This document shows, one piece after another, positions 32,899-42,137 of a stretch of 43,736 bases of DNA. Every line of letters begins with the position of its first letter. The first letter of the stretch is position 1. Both the position numbers and the translations under genes were made by a program. Source of the DNA: Desulfobacteraceae bacterium (lineage in GTDB: Bacteria > Desulfobacterota > Desulfobacteria > Desulfobacterales > Desulfobacteraceae); NCBI GenBank assembly GCA_024227235.1, contig JAAEKY010000922.1, positions 1-43,736 on the forward strand, written 5' to 3'. Under the pieces are notes generated by a model. That model made no database searches. It was given only the letters and a program-made list of their open reading frames with translations, and was not told the origin of the DNA.

Positions 32899-34503
32899 CT
32901 AATTTAAAGAAGCTTTCAACCCATTTTCCATGATATACCGGTCTGATATGCATAGAGAAGAAAGACAAAAAAGAAAATCCAGGAGTTCAGGAACCGAAAT
33001 ACCTTGATTAAATCCTCCTAAATGGGGGCCGGTATCAAGAATAATATCGTGTTCTCCTTTCTTAACATTTCTTAACATCGATGCTACATATCCTCTGGAA
33101 ATTAAAAATTTATCAAACTCACTATCACTCATATTAAGCTGATCCTGGGAACGTAAAGTTTCATCCATATGCTGATCAATTCCCATTTTTTCAATGAGAT
33201 TCTCGATCAAATTGTCATTTAAAAAACGTTCGATTCCTTTTAAAACAACGCCAGTAACACCCTGATAGTATAGCATAACTATATCTTTAATAAGTATTGA
33301 AAACAAAGGCTTGTCAAAAAGGTATCTAATATCAAGAGGATGCCCTTGTTTATCAAATCCTTTTTTTTCAGGGGCCTTATTCCTGAAAAAACTACCTGCA
33401 ACCAATACAAACCCTAAAATGTGTTCACCAATAAAATGATGTAATCTTTTAGTTGTTTTAATTGATATCAAATGTTCAAAGTCTCTTAAACCAGATATGG
33501 CAAAATTGGGATACTGAGTAGATTCAAGCCATTGATCCAATCTTCCTCCATGCTCCCAAAGATAGGCACCTTGGTCTTCTCTTCTGGATTGTTGAACTCT
33601 ATTATGAAACAAAGGAATAAGAGCGGTATGAATAATTCCTTGTGAGGTAAGTTTTCCTAACAGCCATGCATTTCTTTTAAATACTTCTATCAGTGATTTT
33701 TTTTGGTTTTTAAATAATACAGGCTCATTGGGATAATTAAAATATTCATTTTCTGTAATATAGGCTATGGCTAAATACCCATTCCACAGGTCAATATTTT
33801 TAACTATAAAATCCGGAAGGTTTGTGAGTCTAAGTAAACTATTGCTATTGATTATAACGGGGTCAGGGATTTTAAATTTTGATTTTAAACAAGGCGGATT
33901 TTCTTTCAAAAATAGAAACCAATTGGCTTCAGAGATTAGATCTTTTGTATTCTTTTTTGATTTTGCAAATTTAATACAAGCGGTTTGTGAGTTATTAATT
34001 CTAAATGTAAGCGTACGGCCCTGCCATTTCATTGAATCTAAATTTAGATTCCCGAAATGGTTGAGCAACGATGCATATGATATTTCAAAAGGCGTAACCC
34101 CATGGGTTTTTTGAATATCAGGTCCGCTTATTTTAATGGGTAATGTTCCAAGCGCTTCAGAAATTGCACGGCGCTTATTTCCTTTGCCTTTAATTAATAA
34201 ATTCTGAAGTTCAAAAATGCAAAACCCTGCTAATGGGTGTGTAATATTCTCAGATATAAGGGTTAGAGCACAGGCCGCCTCTTTATGTAGAAAAAAGGAT
34301 TGTTTTTTTTTATCAAATTTACTGGATTGAATCAGAGAAATGAGAGCTGCTACTGTTTGTTCGGTAATTAATTCGGGTGAAATTTGTATGGTCAAAAAAA
34401 GATATTGAACAGCTAAATATGCACCTGAAAAACTTAAACGTTGATTCAATAACTGAGTTTCTGTTTGTATTTGCCCTTGTTTTTTTTTTGCAAGTGCTAC
34501 CAA
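32899..34503 (-). CDS. Kinase-fold protein resembling SidJ-related pseudokinases
   Basis: 534 residues. The N-terminal about 130 residues are helical and HEAT-like (AACALTLISENITHPLAGFC). From about 160 there is a kinase-like order of motifs: a candidate ATP lysine K178 (ACIKFAK), acidic E192 (SEANWFLFL), a catalytic-loop-like HTALIPLFHN (292-301), then RDFE with D341. The canonical HRD aspartate is replaced, so ordinary kinase chemistry is doubtful. Legionella SidJ uses such a fold for glutamylation. The similarity is from memory of the family and unverified. The start appears to be TTG 34503: no ATG occurs in frame until about residue 158 and an in-frame stop lies 33 bases upstream. It lies 22 bases after the coiled-coil gene, in the guaA run. 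Confidence 0.5.
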   Translation of the reverse strand: MVALAKKKQGQIQTETQLLNQRLSFSGAYLAVQYLFLTIQISPELITEQTVAALISLIQSSKFDKKKQSFFLHKEAACALTLISENITHPLAGFCIFELQNLLIKGKGNKRRAISEALGTLPIKISGPDIQKTHGVTPFEISYASLLNHFGNLNLDSMKWQGRTLTFRINNSQTACIKFAKSKKNTKDLISEANWFLFLKENPPCLKSKFKIPDPVIINSNSLLRLTNLPDFIVKNIDLWNGYLAIAYITENEYFNYPNEPVLFKNQKKSLIEVFKRNAWLLGKLTSQGIIHTALIPLFHNRVQQSRREDQGAYLWEHGGRLDQWLESTQYPNFAISGLRDFEHLISIKTTKRLHHFIGEHILGFVLVAGSFFRNKAPEKKGFDKQGHPLDIRYLFDKPLFSILIKDIVMLYYQGVTGVVLKGIERFLNDNLIENLIEKMGIDQHMDETLRSQDQLNMSDSEFDKFLISRGYVASMLRNVKKGEHDIILDTGPHLGGFNQGISVPELLDFLFCLSSLCISDRYIMENGLKASLN

Positions 34504-34525
34504 AGGGAAATTTCCATTTGAAAGA

Positions 34526-35479
34526 TTATTTTGTCAAAGAATCTTCAACGATTATACCTGAATCAGATGAATCTATGTTGATTTGAGGTTTTGGTTTATC
34601 ACTTTTGGGTGCTTCTGTAGGCGAAATAGTTGATAGCTGATCAATATTTTTTTGAAGCCGAGATATATTGCTGCTCAATTTTTTGTTCAAAAGGGTCATC
34701 TGTTTGTCAAGATTTATTAACTGTATTTTAACTGGGTCTATTCCCTTATCAAATTTAGCTTGAGAAATAGTCTTTTGGTTTAAACTTTTAAATTTTTTAT
34801 CCAAAAGACTTAAATCTTTCCGAAGACCACCTATTTCCAGTTCATAGTTAGATAACTCAAGAAGCCGAGCATCAAATTCTTCTTTAAAAAGATTGATCTC
34901 CTCATTTATCTGTCGAGCAGTTTTATCAAACTTGGCCTGGTTTTCTTTAATGGTGGAAAGTGTTTGTTTATTGATTCTTTCTATGGTTTGAATGGTACTT
35001 TTATCCTGGTTGGCATTATTTGAGATGCGTTTCTCAAGTTTGGTGAATTGGCTTTTAAAAGATTTTTTGTCTATTTTTGAATTTGCTATTTTTGTAATTT
35101 TACCTTCAAGTGAAACAGTTTTTTTGTTGAGTTCAGGAAATTTATTATCAAGATCAAACCGGTTCTTTGCAATTTTAACATCTAATGCGTTTAATTTAAC
35201 TTCTAATTGATGTGATATTTTATCCACTTGAAATTGTTTTGTCTGATCAACGTCAACTACCCGTTCTTTCATATCAAGATATGCAAAGATTAAAGCAGCA
35301 CCGATCAGGCATGGAATAATAATGGAAATAATGGTCACCTTGTTCGATAACTTATCAATGTTAATGGTATTAATTTCTTCCTGATAACCCGATGGTGAAA
35401 TTTTATTATCTGTCTTATCAACTATTTCATCATTTGAATCAAAATCTGGATTGTCTGGTTTATAATCCTTTAAATTCAT
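34526..35479 (-). CDS. Membrane-anchored coiled-coil protein of unknown function
   Basis: 317 residues. An acidic cytosolic N-terminal tail (DNPDFDSNDEIVDKTDN) precedes one transmembrane helix at about 49-68 (VTIISIIIPCLIGAALIFAY), then about 210 residues of heptad-rich coiled coil (e.g. LDKQMTLLNKKLSSNISRLQ) and a Pro/Ser/Asp-rich end. The orientation puts the coiled coil in the periplasm if the tail is cytosolic. No enzymatic motif is seen. It sits between guaA and the SidJ-like gene in one minus-strand run with gaps of about 20 bases, suggesting a partner or scaffold role. The ribosome site (AGGA about 13 bases away) is weak. Confidence 0.75.
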   Translation of the reverse strand: MNLKDYKPDNPDFDSNDEIVDKTDNKISPSGYQEEINTINIDKLSNKVTIISIIIPCLIGAALIFAYLDMKERVVDVDQTKQFQVDKISHQLEVKLNALDVKIAKNRFDLDNKFPELNKKTVSLEGKITKIANSKIDKKSFKSQFTKLEKRISNNANQDKSTIQTIERINKQTLSTIKENQAKFDKTARQINEEINLFKEEFDARLLELSNYELEIGGLRKDLSLLDKKFKSLNQKTISQAKFDKGIDPVKIQLINLDKQMTLLNKKLSSNISRLQKNIDQLSTISPTEAPKSDKPKPQINIDSSDSGIIVEDSLTK

Positions 35480-35498
35480 TTTTTTACATGTTTCCTAT

Positions 35499-37028
35499 CT
35501 ATTCCCATTCTATTGTTCCGGGAGGTTTGGAAGTAATATCAAAAACAACTCTATTGATATTTTCAACTTCATTGATAATTCTGTTTGAAATTTGACCTAA
35601 CAGATCATGGGGTAATTTTGCCCAGTCAGCAGTCATCGCATCATTGCTGGTAACCGCACGTATAGCAATACAATTTTCAAAGGTTCTTTTATCTCCCATT
35701 ACACCTACACTTTTTATAGGAAGTAAAACAGCAAAAGATTGCCATAATTTTCTATAAAGACCGGCTTGTTTTATTTCTTCTAGTAAAACAGCATCTGCTT
35801 CCCTTAATATGTTTAATCGGGAAGGCGTAATTTCACCCATAATCCTGATGGCAAGGCCAGGGCCTGGAAAGGGTTGACGCCATACAAGCTCGTCTTTGAT
35901 ACCCAGTTCTGTCCCTAATTTTCTAACCTCATCTTTAAAAAGAAGCTGTAAGGGTTCAATGAGTTTGAGTTTCATTTTTTCCGGTAGCCCACCAACATTA
36001 TGGTGAGATTTTATAATGGATGTCGGTCCACCAAAGGCTGATTTGGATTCAATAATATCAGGATATAGTGTGCCTTGACCTAAAAATTGCGCCCCCTCAA
36101 TTTTATTGGATTCAGATTCAAATACTTCTATAAAAAGTTTTCCAATAATTTTTCTTTTCTTTTCAGGATCAGTCACACCTTCCAATTTAGATAAAAATTT
36201 TTCTTTTGCATCTACAAATCTGATGTTTAAATCAAGATTTGTAGTCAGATTTTTTTCCAGATCTTTTTTTTCATTTTTTCTTAAAAGTCCATTATCGACA
36301 AAAATACAAAATAGATTTTTGCCAATTGCCTCATGGATGAGAGTCGCTGCAACTGATGAATCCACACCGCCTGAAAGTCCCATAATGACTTTTTTATCAC
36401 CAACGGCAGTCTTGATCTGGGATATGGCGCCATCACAAAATGATTTCATGGACCAGCTCTGTTCACAATCGCAAACATCAAATAGGAAATGTCTAATCAT
36501 TTTTGTCCCGTTGACAGAATGTTCAACTTCCGGATGGAGTTGAAGACCATAGAATTTTTTTTCATGATTTGCAATAGCTGCAATAGCTGTATTCTCTGTG
36601 GAAGCTGTGATTACAAAATCATCAGGCAGTTCAATAGCAGAGTCTCCATGGCTCATCCAACTTTGAAATCCCGTCTCCATATCTTTGAATAAAGGATTAG
36701 ATTCTATAATATTCAGGTGGGCAAATCCATATTCCCGTTTGGCTGCTTTTTTAATTTTTCCACCCAGCGTATGAACCATATAATGCATACCGTAGCAGAT
36801 ACCCAGTATGGGGACACCAAGATCAAAAAGTGTGCTGTCAATGCTGGGGCTGTTTTTTTCATATATGCTTGAAGGGCCACCAGAAAGGATGATGCCATCC
36901 GGATTGAGGTCCTTGATTTTGTTTACTGGGATATCTGATGGCTCTATTTGACAATAAACGTTGTTCTCTCTTACTCTTCTTGCAATCAGCTGGTTGAATT
37001 GTGAACCAAAATCTATAACGATTATCAT
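35499..37028 (-). CDS. guaA: GMP synthase (glutamine-hydrolysing)
   Basis: 509 residues. It aminates XMP to GMP using ATP and glutamine. The class I glutamine amidotransferase half has C78 (GICYGM), H165 and E167 (LHPEVEH). The ATP-pyrophosphatase half has the PP-loop SGGVDSS (219-225). The C-terminal dimerisation domain ends in the conserved ITSKPPGTIEWE. AGGA lies 10 bases before the ATG. The usual partner guaB is not upstream. Instead a divergent efp gene lies 180 bases away, and two genes of unknown function follow. Confidence 0.97.
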   Translation of the reverse strand: MIIVIDFGSQFNQLIARRVRENNVYCQIEPSDIPVNKIKDLNPDGIILSGGPSSIYEKNSPSIDSTLFDLGVPILGICYGMHYMVHTLGGKIKKAAKREYGFAHLNIIESNPLFKDMETGFQSWMSHGDSAIELPDDFVITASTENTAIAAIANHEKKFYGLQLHPEVEHSVNGTKMIRHFLFDVCDCEQSWSMKSFCDGAISQIKTAVGDKKVIMGLSGGVDSSVAATLIHEAIGKNLFCIFVDNGLLRKNEKKDLEKNLTTNLDLNIRFVDAKEKFLSKLEGVTDPEKKRKIIGKLFIEVFESESNKIEGAQFLGQGTLYPDIIESKSAFGGPTSIIKSHHNVGGLPEKMKLKLIEPLQLLFKDEVRKLGTELGIKDELVWRQPFPGPGLAIRIMGEITPSRLNILREADAVLLEEIKQAGLYRKLWQSFAVLLPIKSVGVMGDKRTFENCIAIRAVTSNDAMTADWAKLPHDLLGQISNRIINEVENINRVVFDITSKPPGTIEWE

Positions 37029-37208
37029 AAAAAATCATCCTGTCTTTTATATTATTACTAAATCTTATTATTTCCTATAATACGGATAAAAAAGCAAGTT
37101 GTTTTTCTGTTCTATCTTATCGTAGACTTGCCAATTGATAATTAATATGGTTAAACGGGTTATGTTATTATAAATGTAAATTCTGATAGATAAATTTAGG
37201 AGTATTCC

Positions 37209-37772
37209 ATGTATCTGGCCAGTGATTTAAGAAAGGGTTTAAAATTTGAAATAGATGGTGAACCTTATGCCATTATCGAGTTTGAATTTAAAAAACCAGG
37301 CAAAGGGCAATCTTTATATAAATGTAAATTAAAAAATATGATTACAGGTTCCAAATTTGAACGAACCTATCGATCGGGTGATAAATTTCAGGAAGCCGAT
37401 CTTGAAGAGCAGGAAATGGAATATCTTTATTCGGATAAAGACAGTTATTGCTTTATGAACACATCTAATTATGAGCAGCATTTTTTAACAAAAGACCAAT
37501 TAGGAGATTCGGCCAATCTGCTTAAAGATAATATACTTTGTACGATTCTTTTATACAATGGATTACCCATTGATATTACTCTACCAAATTTTATAAATTT
37601 AAAAGTGGTTACATCAGAACCCTGGGCAAAAGGAGATACAGCTACCGGTAGTACCAAACCGGCTATACTTGAAACCGGATTCGAAGTACAAGTTCCTCCA
37701 TTTATAGAAGAAGGGCAGATGGTAAAAATTGATACCAGAACCCGTGAATATGTCGAAAGAGTAAATGAATAA
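37209..37772 (+). CDS. efp: Elongation factor P
   Basis: 187 residues, three beta-barrel domains. It relieves ribosome stalling at polyproline. The tip loop reads KPGKGQ with K32 at the position of E. coli K34, so modification by a lysyl-type system (EpmA) rather than arginine rhamnosylation is expected. No modification gene is in the window. The conserved central segment (SEPWAKGDTATGSTKPAILE) and the terminal VKIDTRTREYVERV are typical. TAGGAG is six bases from the ATG. The last eight bases overlap the histidine kinase start, so expression is coupled. Confidence 0.97.
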   Translation: MYLASDLRKGLKFEIDGEPYAIIEFEFKKPGKGQSLYKCKLKNMITGSKFERTYRSGDKFQEADLEEQEMEYLYSDKDSYCFMNTSNYEQHFLTKDQLGDSANLLKDNILCTILLYNGLPIDITLPNFINLKVVTSEPWAKGDTATGSTKPAILETGFEVQVPPFIEEGQMVKIDTRTREYVERVNE

Positions 37773-39828
37773 GATTGTAGAAAATTTCGAAGATTTTCCT
37801 ATTAAAAGAATTCTTATTGTTGATGATGAAGAAAGCCTCCGATTGATATTAAATAAAGCTCTCGAGAAAATAGGATTTATATGTAAAAATGTTGAAAGTG
37901 CGGAAGATGCTATTTTAATAATGGCCTCTGAACCCTTTGATCTTATCATATCTGATATTTTAATGTCGGGAATGGATGGTGTTGAATTATTAAAAAAAGT
38001 GAAGTCTACCCATCCTGAGTTGGATGTCATTATAATGACCGGATATGCTTCAAAATATTCTTTTGTTGATCTTATGGATGCCGGTGCTTCTGACTATATG
38101 GAAAAACCATTTAATATCAATTCTGTAATAGCAAGAATCAAAAGGATTGCAAGAGAAAAGACAAATATCGTTAATTTAAAGAAAACCAACCACGAATTAT
38201 GTGTTTCTATAGAAAGAGCCAATGTCCTTGCCAGAGAAGCAAAAGAAGCCTCAAAAGCCAAGACTTTTTTTCTTGCCAGTATGAGTCACGAAATAAGAAC
38301 CCCATTAAATGGAATTGTCGGCTATACTGAGATGCTGTTAGATACGCCATTGGATGATGAACAAAAATCTTTTCTTAAGAATGCCAAATTTTCATGTGAC
38401 ACACTTTTATCAGTGGTAAACGACATACTTGATTTTTCTAAAATAGAGGCGGGTAAACTCACCCTTGAAAACATTGGTTTCGATCCGGAAGTCCTGTGTT
38501 TTGATACCATTGATATTGTGCGAACTAAAGTCGATGAATCAAAGGTTGAATTCTTTTGTTCAGTGGCTGATTCTGTTCCGGGCCATGTCATTGGCGATCC
38601 TCACAGGTTTCGGCAGGTATTGTTTAACCTCTTGGGTAATGCAGTTAAATTTACCCAAAAAGGATCTATTAAGCTCAATATAGATTCTAAAGACTTGAAT
38701 AAAAATTTAACCAAGGTTATTGTCAGTGTTCAAGACAGTGGCATTGGTATTTCAGAAGACCAGGTAGATAAAATATTTAATCCGTTTATTCAATCTGAAG
38801 ATGACATCACTAACAGATATGGCGGAACCGGTTTAGGTCTTGCTATCAGTAAAAATATTGCCAAAAAGATGAACGGGGACATCTGGGCTGAAAGCGTAGA
38901 AAATAAAGGGTCTACCTTTTATTTTACGACCTGTTTTAAACGTGTCGAAAATAAAAAAATAAAAAGAGTCAGACCCGCACAGTTAAAAGGCAAAAAAGCG
39001 CTTTTATTCACTACTTCAGATGAAATCTATAAAATTCTATCCCATGAATTGACCCTTGCCGGTATGGATGTATTCCACGAGGATTTATCTAACATTAAAA
39101 CGTTTCTTGAAAATAGCAAAAAGAATCTATTTGATATTGCAATTATCGACTTTGGAAAAAACGTTAAGGGTATGTCAAACGAACTTATTGAAAAAATAAA
39201 TACTATCCAACCCGGAAATTTTAAATTTGATTTTATCGCCTGTTCAATACCCGTCCCAGGTATTGCTGATATGTTTCATAAAGCAGGCTTTAAAGGTTTT
39301 TTGCCTAAACCCATTCCGCGGAGTAAACTATTTGAAATGGTTTCCTATGTATTGGGAATGGAAAAGAAAAATGATAAAAGTATTGAAGGCAGTAATGAAA
39401 TTGTCACCGCCCATTTGTTATCTGAAAATAAAAAACATGCATCCTCTATTCTTTTGGTTGAAGATAATCCTGTAAATCAAAAAATGACAAAATTAATGCT
39501 GACCAAAGCCGGGTACAATATAGATATTGCTTCTAATGGCAGAGAAGCTGTAGATAAATATAAATTAAACCCAGGCGCGTATGATCTGATTTTTATGGAT
39601 ATCAATATGCCAATAATGAATGGATTTGCGGCTACCAAACTGATCAGATCTTATGAAGGTGATAATGAATCGATCCAAAGGATCCCCATCCTTGCCTTAA
39701 CAGCGAATGTATTTGATGATTTCAGGCACAAGTGCATTGAAGCGGGAATGGATGATTTTTTAACTAAACCTATCAAACGGGATATTGTTTTTCAATCCAT
39801 CCAGCGATGGACAAATAATCAAAAATAA
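37765..39828 (+). CDS. Soluble hybrid histidine kinase with three receiver domains
   Basis: 687 residues, no membrane segment. The order is: receiver 1 (D64 in IISDILMSGMDG, K114 in EKPF), short coiled linker, HisKA with H175 (SMSHEIRTPLNG), HATPase (N box NLLGNAVKFT, G1 DSGIGI, G2 GTGLGLAIS), a degenerate receiver at about 410-530 (AIIDFGKN, LPKPI, but poor DD start), and receiver 3 (VEDNPVNQ, D612 in FMDINMP, TKPI). The N-terminal receiver in place of a sensor means its input is probably another kinase or protein. The start ATG overlaps efp by eight bases. The output is unknown; no regulator gene is adjacent. Confidence 0.92.
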   Translation: MNKIVENFEDFPIKRILIVDDEESLRLILNKALEKIGFICKNVESAEDAILIMASEPFDLIISDILMSGMDGVELLKKVKSTHPELDVIIMTGYASKYSFVDLMDAGASDYMEKPFNINSVIARIKRIAREKTNIVNLKKTNHELCVSIERANVLAREAKEASKAKTFFLASMSHEIRTPLNGIVGYTEMLLDTPLDDEQKSFLKNAKFSCDTLLSVVNDILDFSKIEAGKLTLENIGFDPEVLCFDTIDIVRTKVDESKVEFFCSVADSVPGHVIGDPHRFRQVLFNLLGNAVKFTQKGSIKLNIDSKDLNKNLTKVIVSVQDSGIGISEDQVDKIFNPFIQSEDDITNRYGGTGLGLAISKNIAKKMNGDIWAESVENKGSTFYFTTCFKRVENKKIKRVRPAQLKGKKALLFTTSDEIYKILSHELTLAGMDVFHEDLSNIKTFLENSKKNLFDIAIIDFGKNVKGMSNELIEKINTIQPGNFKFDFIACSIPVPGIADMFHKAGFKGFLPKPIPRSKLFEMVSYVLGMEKKNDKSIEGSNEIVTAHLLSENKKHASSILLVEDNPVNQKMTKLMLTKAGYNIDIASNGREAVDKYKLNPGAYDLIFMDINMPIMNGFAATKLIRSYEGDNESIQRIPILALTANVFDDFRHKCIEAGMDDFLTKPIKRDIVFQSIQRWTNNQK

Positions 39829-39851
39829 AAAATATTCCCAAAAAATATTTT
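39829..39851 (-). terminator. Weak A/T hairpin between the hybrid kinase and topA
   Basis: AAAATATT (39829-39836) pairs with AATATTTT (39844-39851). On the minus strand a T-rich run follows, so it could end topA transcription. The stem has no G-C pair. Confidence 0.25.
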
Positions 39852-39869
39852 GCCATAGTGCCTGATTTT

Positions 39870-42137
39870 TTATTTAATTTCTTTGAAATTACATTTCCGG
39901 TTTGGGCATTTTAAAAATTTTCCATCTCTTTTTGTCTCTTTTTCAACAATAAAAGGTGAATTGCAATCAGGGCAGGATTTTTCAACAGGCTTATCCCATG
40001 ATGCAAATGTACAGTCTGGATATTTTGAACATCCAAAAAATATTTTCCCTCTTTTTGATTTTTTTTCGACAATTTTCCCTGAGCAAGATTTTTCAGGACA
40101 TTTTACACCGATATCTTTGCCATTGTGTTCACCATTGACAGATTCAGTATGTTTGCACTCAGGATATCCAGTACATGCTAAAAAAGGACCAAATCGCCCC
40201 TCTTTTTGGACCATTGGTTTACCGCATTTAACGCAATCTTTAACTTTGGTATTATTTATGATTTTTTCAACAATTGAAATAGAGCCTTTTTCATCTCTAA
40301 GGTAATTGCTGGTAAATGAGCAGTCAGGATATCCGGTGCAGGCCAGAAAGTGTCCATTTCTGCCAATTTTAATATTCAATTGTTTCTCGCATAAAGGGCA
40401 ATTTAAATCTGTTTTAACGCCAACGCCTTTAACGCTAGTCATTTTTTCACTGGCAGCTTCAAGATACTTTTTAAAAGATGTATAAAATTGGGTTAAAAGT
40501 TCTACTTCTTCTAATTTGCCGGTTTCTACATCATCAAGATTGGTTTCCATCTTTGCAGTAAAGGAAATATTTAAAATATTGGGGAATGACGAGACCAAAA
40601 GATCATTAACAATAAAGCCAAGTTCACTGGGGATAAAATATCGTTTCATAAGATCGACATACCCTTTATCCCTAATCACTGAAAGGATTGAAGCATATGT
40701 ACTGGGTCGCCCAATACCATTTTTTTCAAGCTCTTTTACTAGTGATGCCTCAGAAAATCGAGGAGGCGGTTTTGTAAAATGTTGTTTAGGAATTATCTTA
40801 TGGGTATCTAAAACTGTTCCAACTTCAGCGTCTGGAAGTGCCTGAATGTCTTTTTCTTTAGACGTAGCATTCTGGGAATAAAGCGTCATAAAACCTGGAA
40901 ATTTTATAGTTGAACCGCTAACAGAAAAAAGATACTTATTTGTTGCTTGAATTAATACAGTTTTCTGGTCAATAAGGGCCTGTGCCATTTGAGATGCAAC
41001 AAACCGTTTCCATATCAGATCATAGAGTTTAAACTGGTCTGGGCTAAGAAAGTTCTTCAGCATTTCAGGCGAATGCATAACTGATGTGGGTCTGATGGCT
41101 TCATGTGCATCCTGAACTTTGTTTTTATTTTTAAAAAATCGGGGTTTTTTTAGTGCAAATTCTTCCCCAATGTTTTTCGAAATATATTCTTTAGCTTCTT
41201 CAGCAGCGTCTGGTGCAATTCGAGTGGAATCCGTACGCATATAGGTGATTAAACCTTCAGGCCCGCCTGTACCGATTTCGATGCCTTCATAGAGTTGCTG
41301 AGCAACTATCATTGTTTTTCGTGCAGAAAATCTTAACCGGTTAATAGCATCCTGTTGAAGCTTACTGGTAATAAATGGTGGAGCAGGATTCCTTTTGATT
41401 GTTTTTGCTTTTATCTCATGGATAACAAACTGTGCGTGTTCAAGATCGTTTAGAATACGGTTGGCCTGTGTTTGGTTTTCTATTTTTGCCTTTTTATTGT
41501 CTATTTTAACAAGGTTGGCATTGAACGGTGGAGGGGTCAACGCCTGAAGATCGGCTGTGATGGTCCAGAATTCTTCTGGTATAAATTTTCGGATCTTCCT
41601 TTCTCTATCACAAATAATTTTAACTGCTACAGATTGAACTCTTCCGGCACTTAATCCTCTTTGTACTTTTTGCCATAATAAAGGAGAAATTTGATATCCG
41701 ACTAATCGATCAAGTTTTCTTCTTGCCTGCTGGGCATCATATTTGTCGGCATCTGGTGTAAGAGGCTTTTGTAATGCCGCTTTGATTCCTTTTTTAGTTA
41801 ATTCATGAATAAGGACCCGATGAAAGACTCGATCTTTTTTCTTTAAAATATCCATAATATGAAACGCAATGGCTTCCCCTTCACGATCCGGATCAGGGGC
41901 AAGATAAATTTCATTGGTATTTTTAGCCAGCTTTTTTAAATTGGCAATAACTTTAGATTTATCTTTTATGTTAACATATTTGGCTTTAAATTTTTTTTCG
42001 ATATCTATCCCTAGGGTCTTAACAGGGAGATCTCTTATGTGCCCAGCACTAGCGCCAACCTTAAATTCTTTGCCCACATATTTTTTAAGTGTCCTGATTT
42101 TTGTTGGAGATTCCACAATAATAAGGGGTTTTGTCAA
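39870..42137 (-). CDS. topA: DNA topoisomerase I (type IA)
   Basis: 755 residues. It relaxes negative supercoils. The TOPRIM domain has DPDREGEA (82-89), the active-site tyrosine is Y299 (ITYMRTDSTR), and the clamp domains follow. The C-terminus carries four Cys4 zinc ribbons (starting CPLCEK, CVKCGK, CPEKSC, CPDCNS; each ending in a YPDC/NRKC-type pair). The start is TTG 42137, with GGAGG seven bases upstream. It overlaps the dprA stop (TTGA). No ATG is available near the conserved LIIVESPTK, so TTG is convincing. Confidence 0.97.
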   Translation of the reverse strand: MTKPLIIVESPTKIRTLKKYVGKEFKVGASAGHIRDLPVKTLGIDIEKKFKAKYVNIKDKSKVIANLKKLAKNTNEIYLAPDPDREGEAIAFHIMDILKKKDRVFHRVLIHELTKKGIKAALQKPLTPDADKYDAQQARRKLDRLVGYQISPLLWQKVQRGLSAGRVQSVAVKIICDRERKIRKFIPEEFWTITADLQALTPPPFNANLVKIDNKKAKIENQTQANRILNDLEHAQFVIHEIKAKTIKRNPAPPFITSKLQQDAINRLRFSARKTMIVAQQLYEGIEIGTGGPEGLITYMRTDSTRIAPDAAEEAKEYISKNIGEEFALKKPRFFKNKNKVQDAHEAIRPTSVMHSPEMLKNFLSPDQFKLYDLIWKRFVASQMAQALIDQKTVLIQATNKYLFSVSGSTIKFPGFMTLYSQNATSKEKDIQALPDAEVGTVLDTHKIIPKQHFTKPPPRFSEASLVKELEKNGIGRPSTYASILSVIRDKGYVDLMKRYFIPSELGFIVNDLLVSSFPNILNISFTAKMETNLDDVETGKLEEVELLTQFYTSFKKYLEAASEKMTSVKGVGVKTDLNCPLCEKQLNIKIGRNGHFLACTGYPDCSFTSNYLRDEKGSISIVEKIINNTKVKDCVKCGKPMVQKEGRFGPFLACTGYPECKHTESVNGEHNGKDIGVKCPEKSCSGKIVEKKSKRGKIFFGCSKYPDCTFASWDKPVEKSCPDCNSPFIVEKETKRDGKFLKCPNRKCNFKEIK

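Noticed and set aside
36106..36692. Plus-strand frames of up to 145 codons opposite guaA
   Set aside because: guaA is intact and conserved. The opposite frames have no family features.
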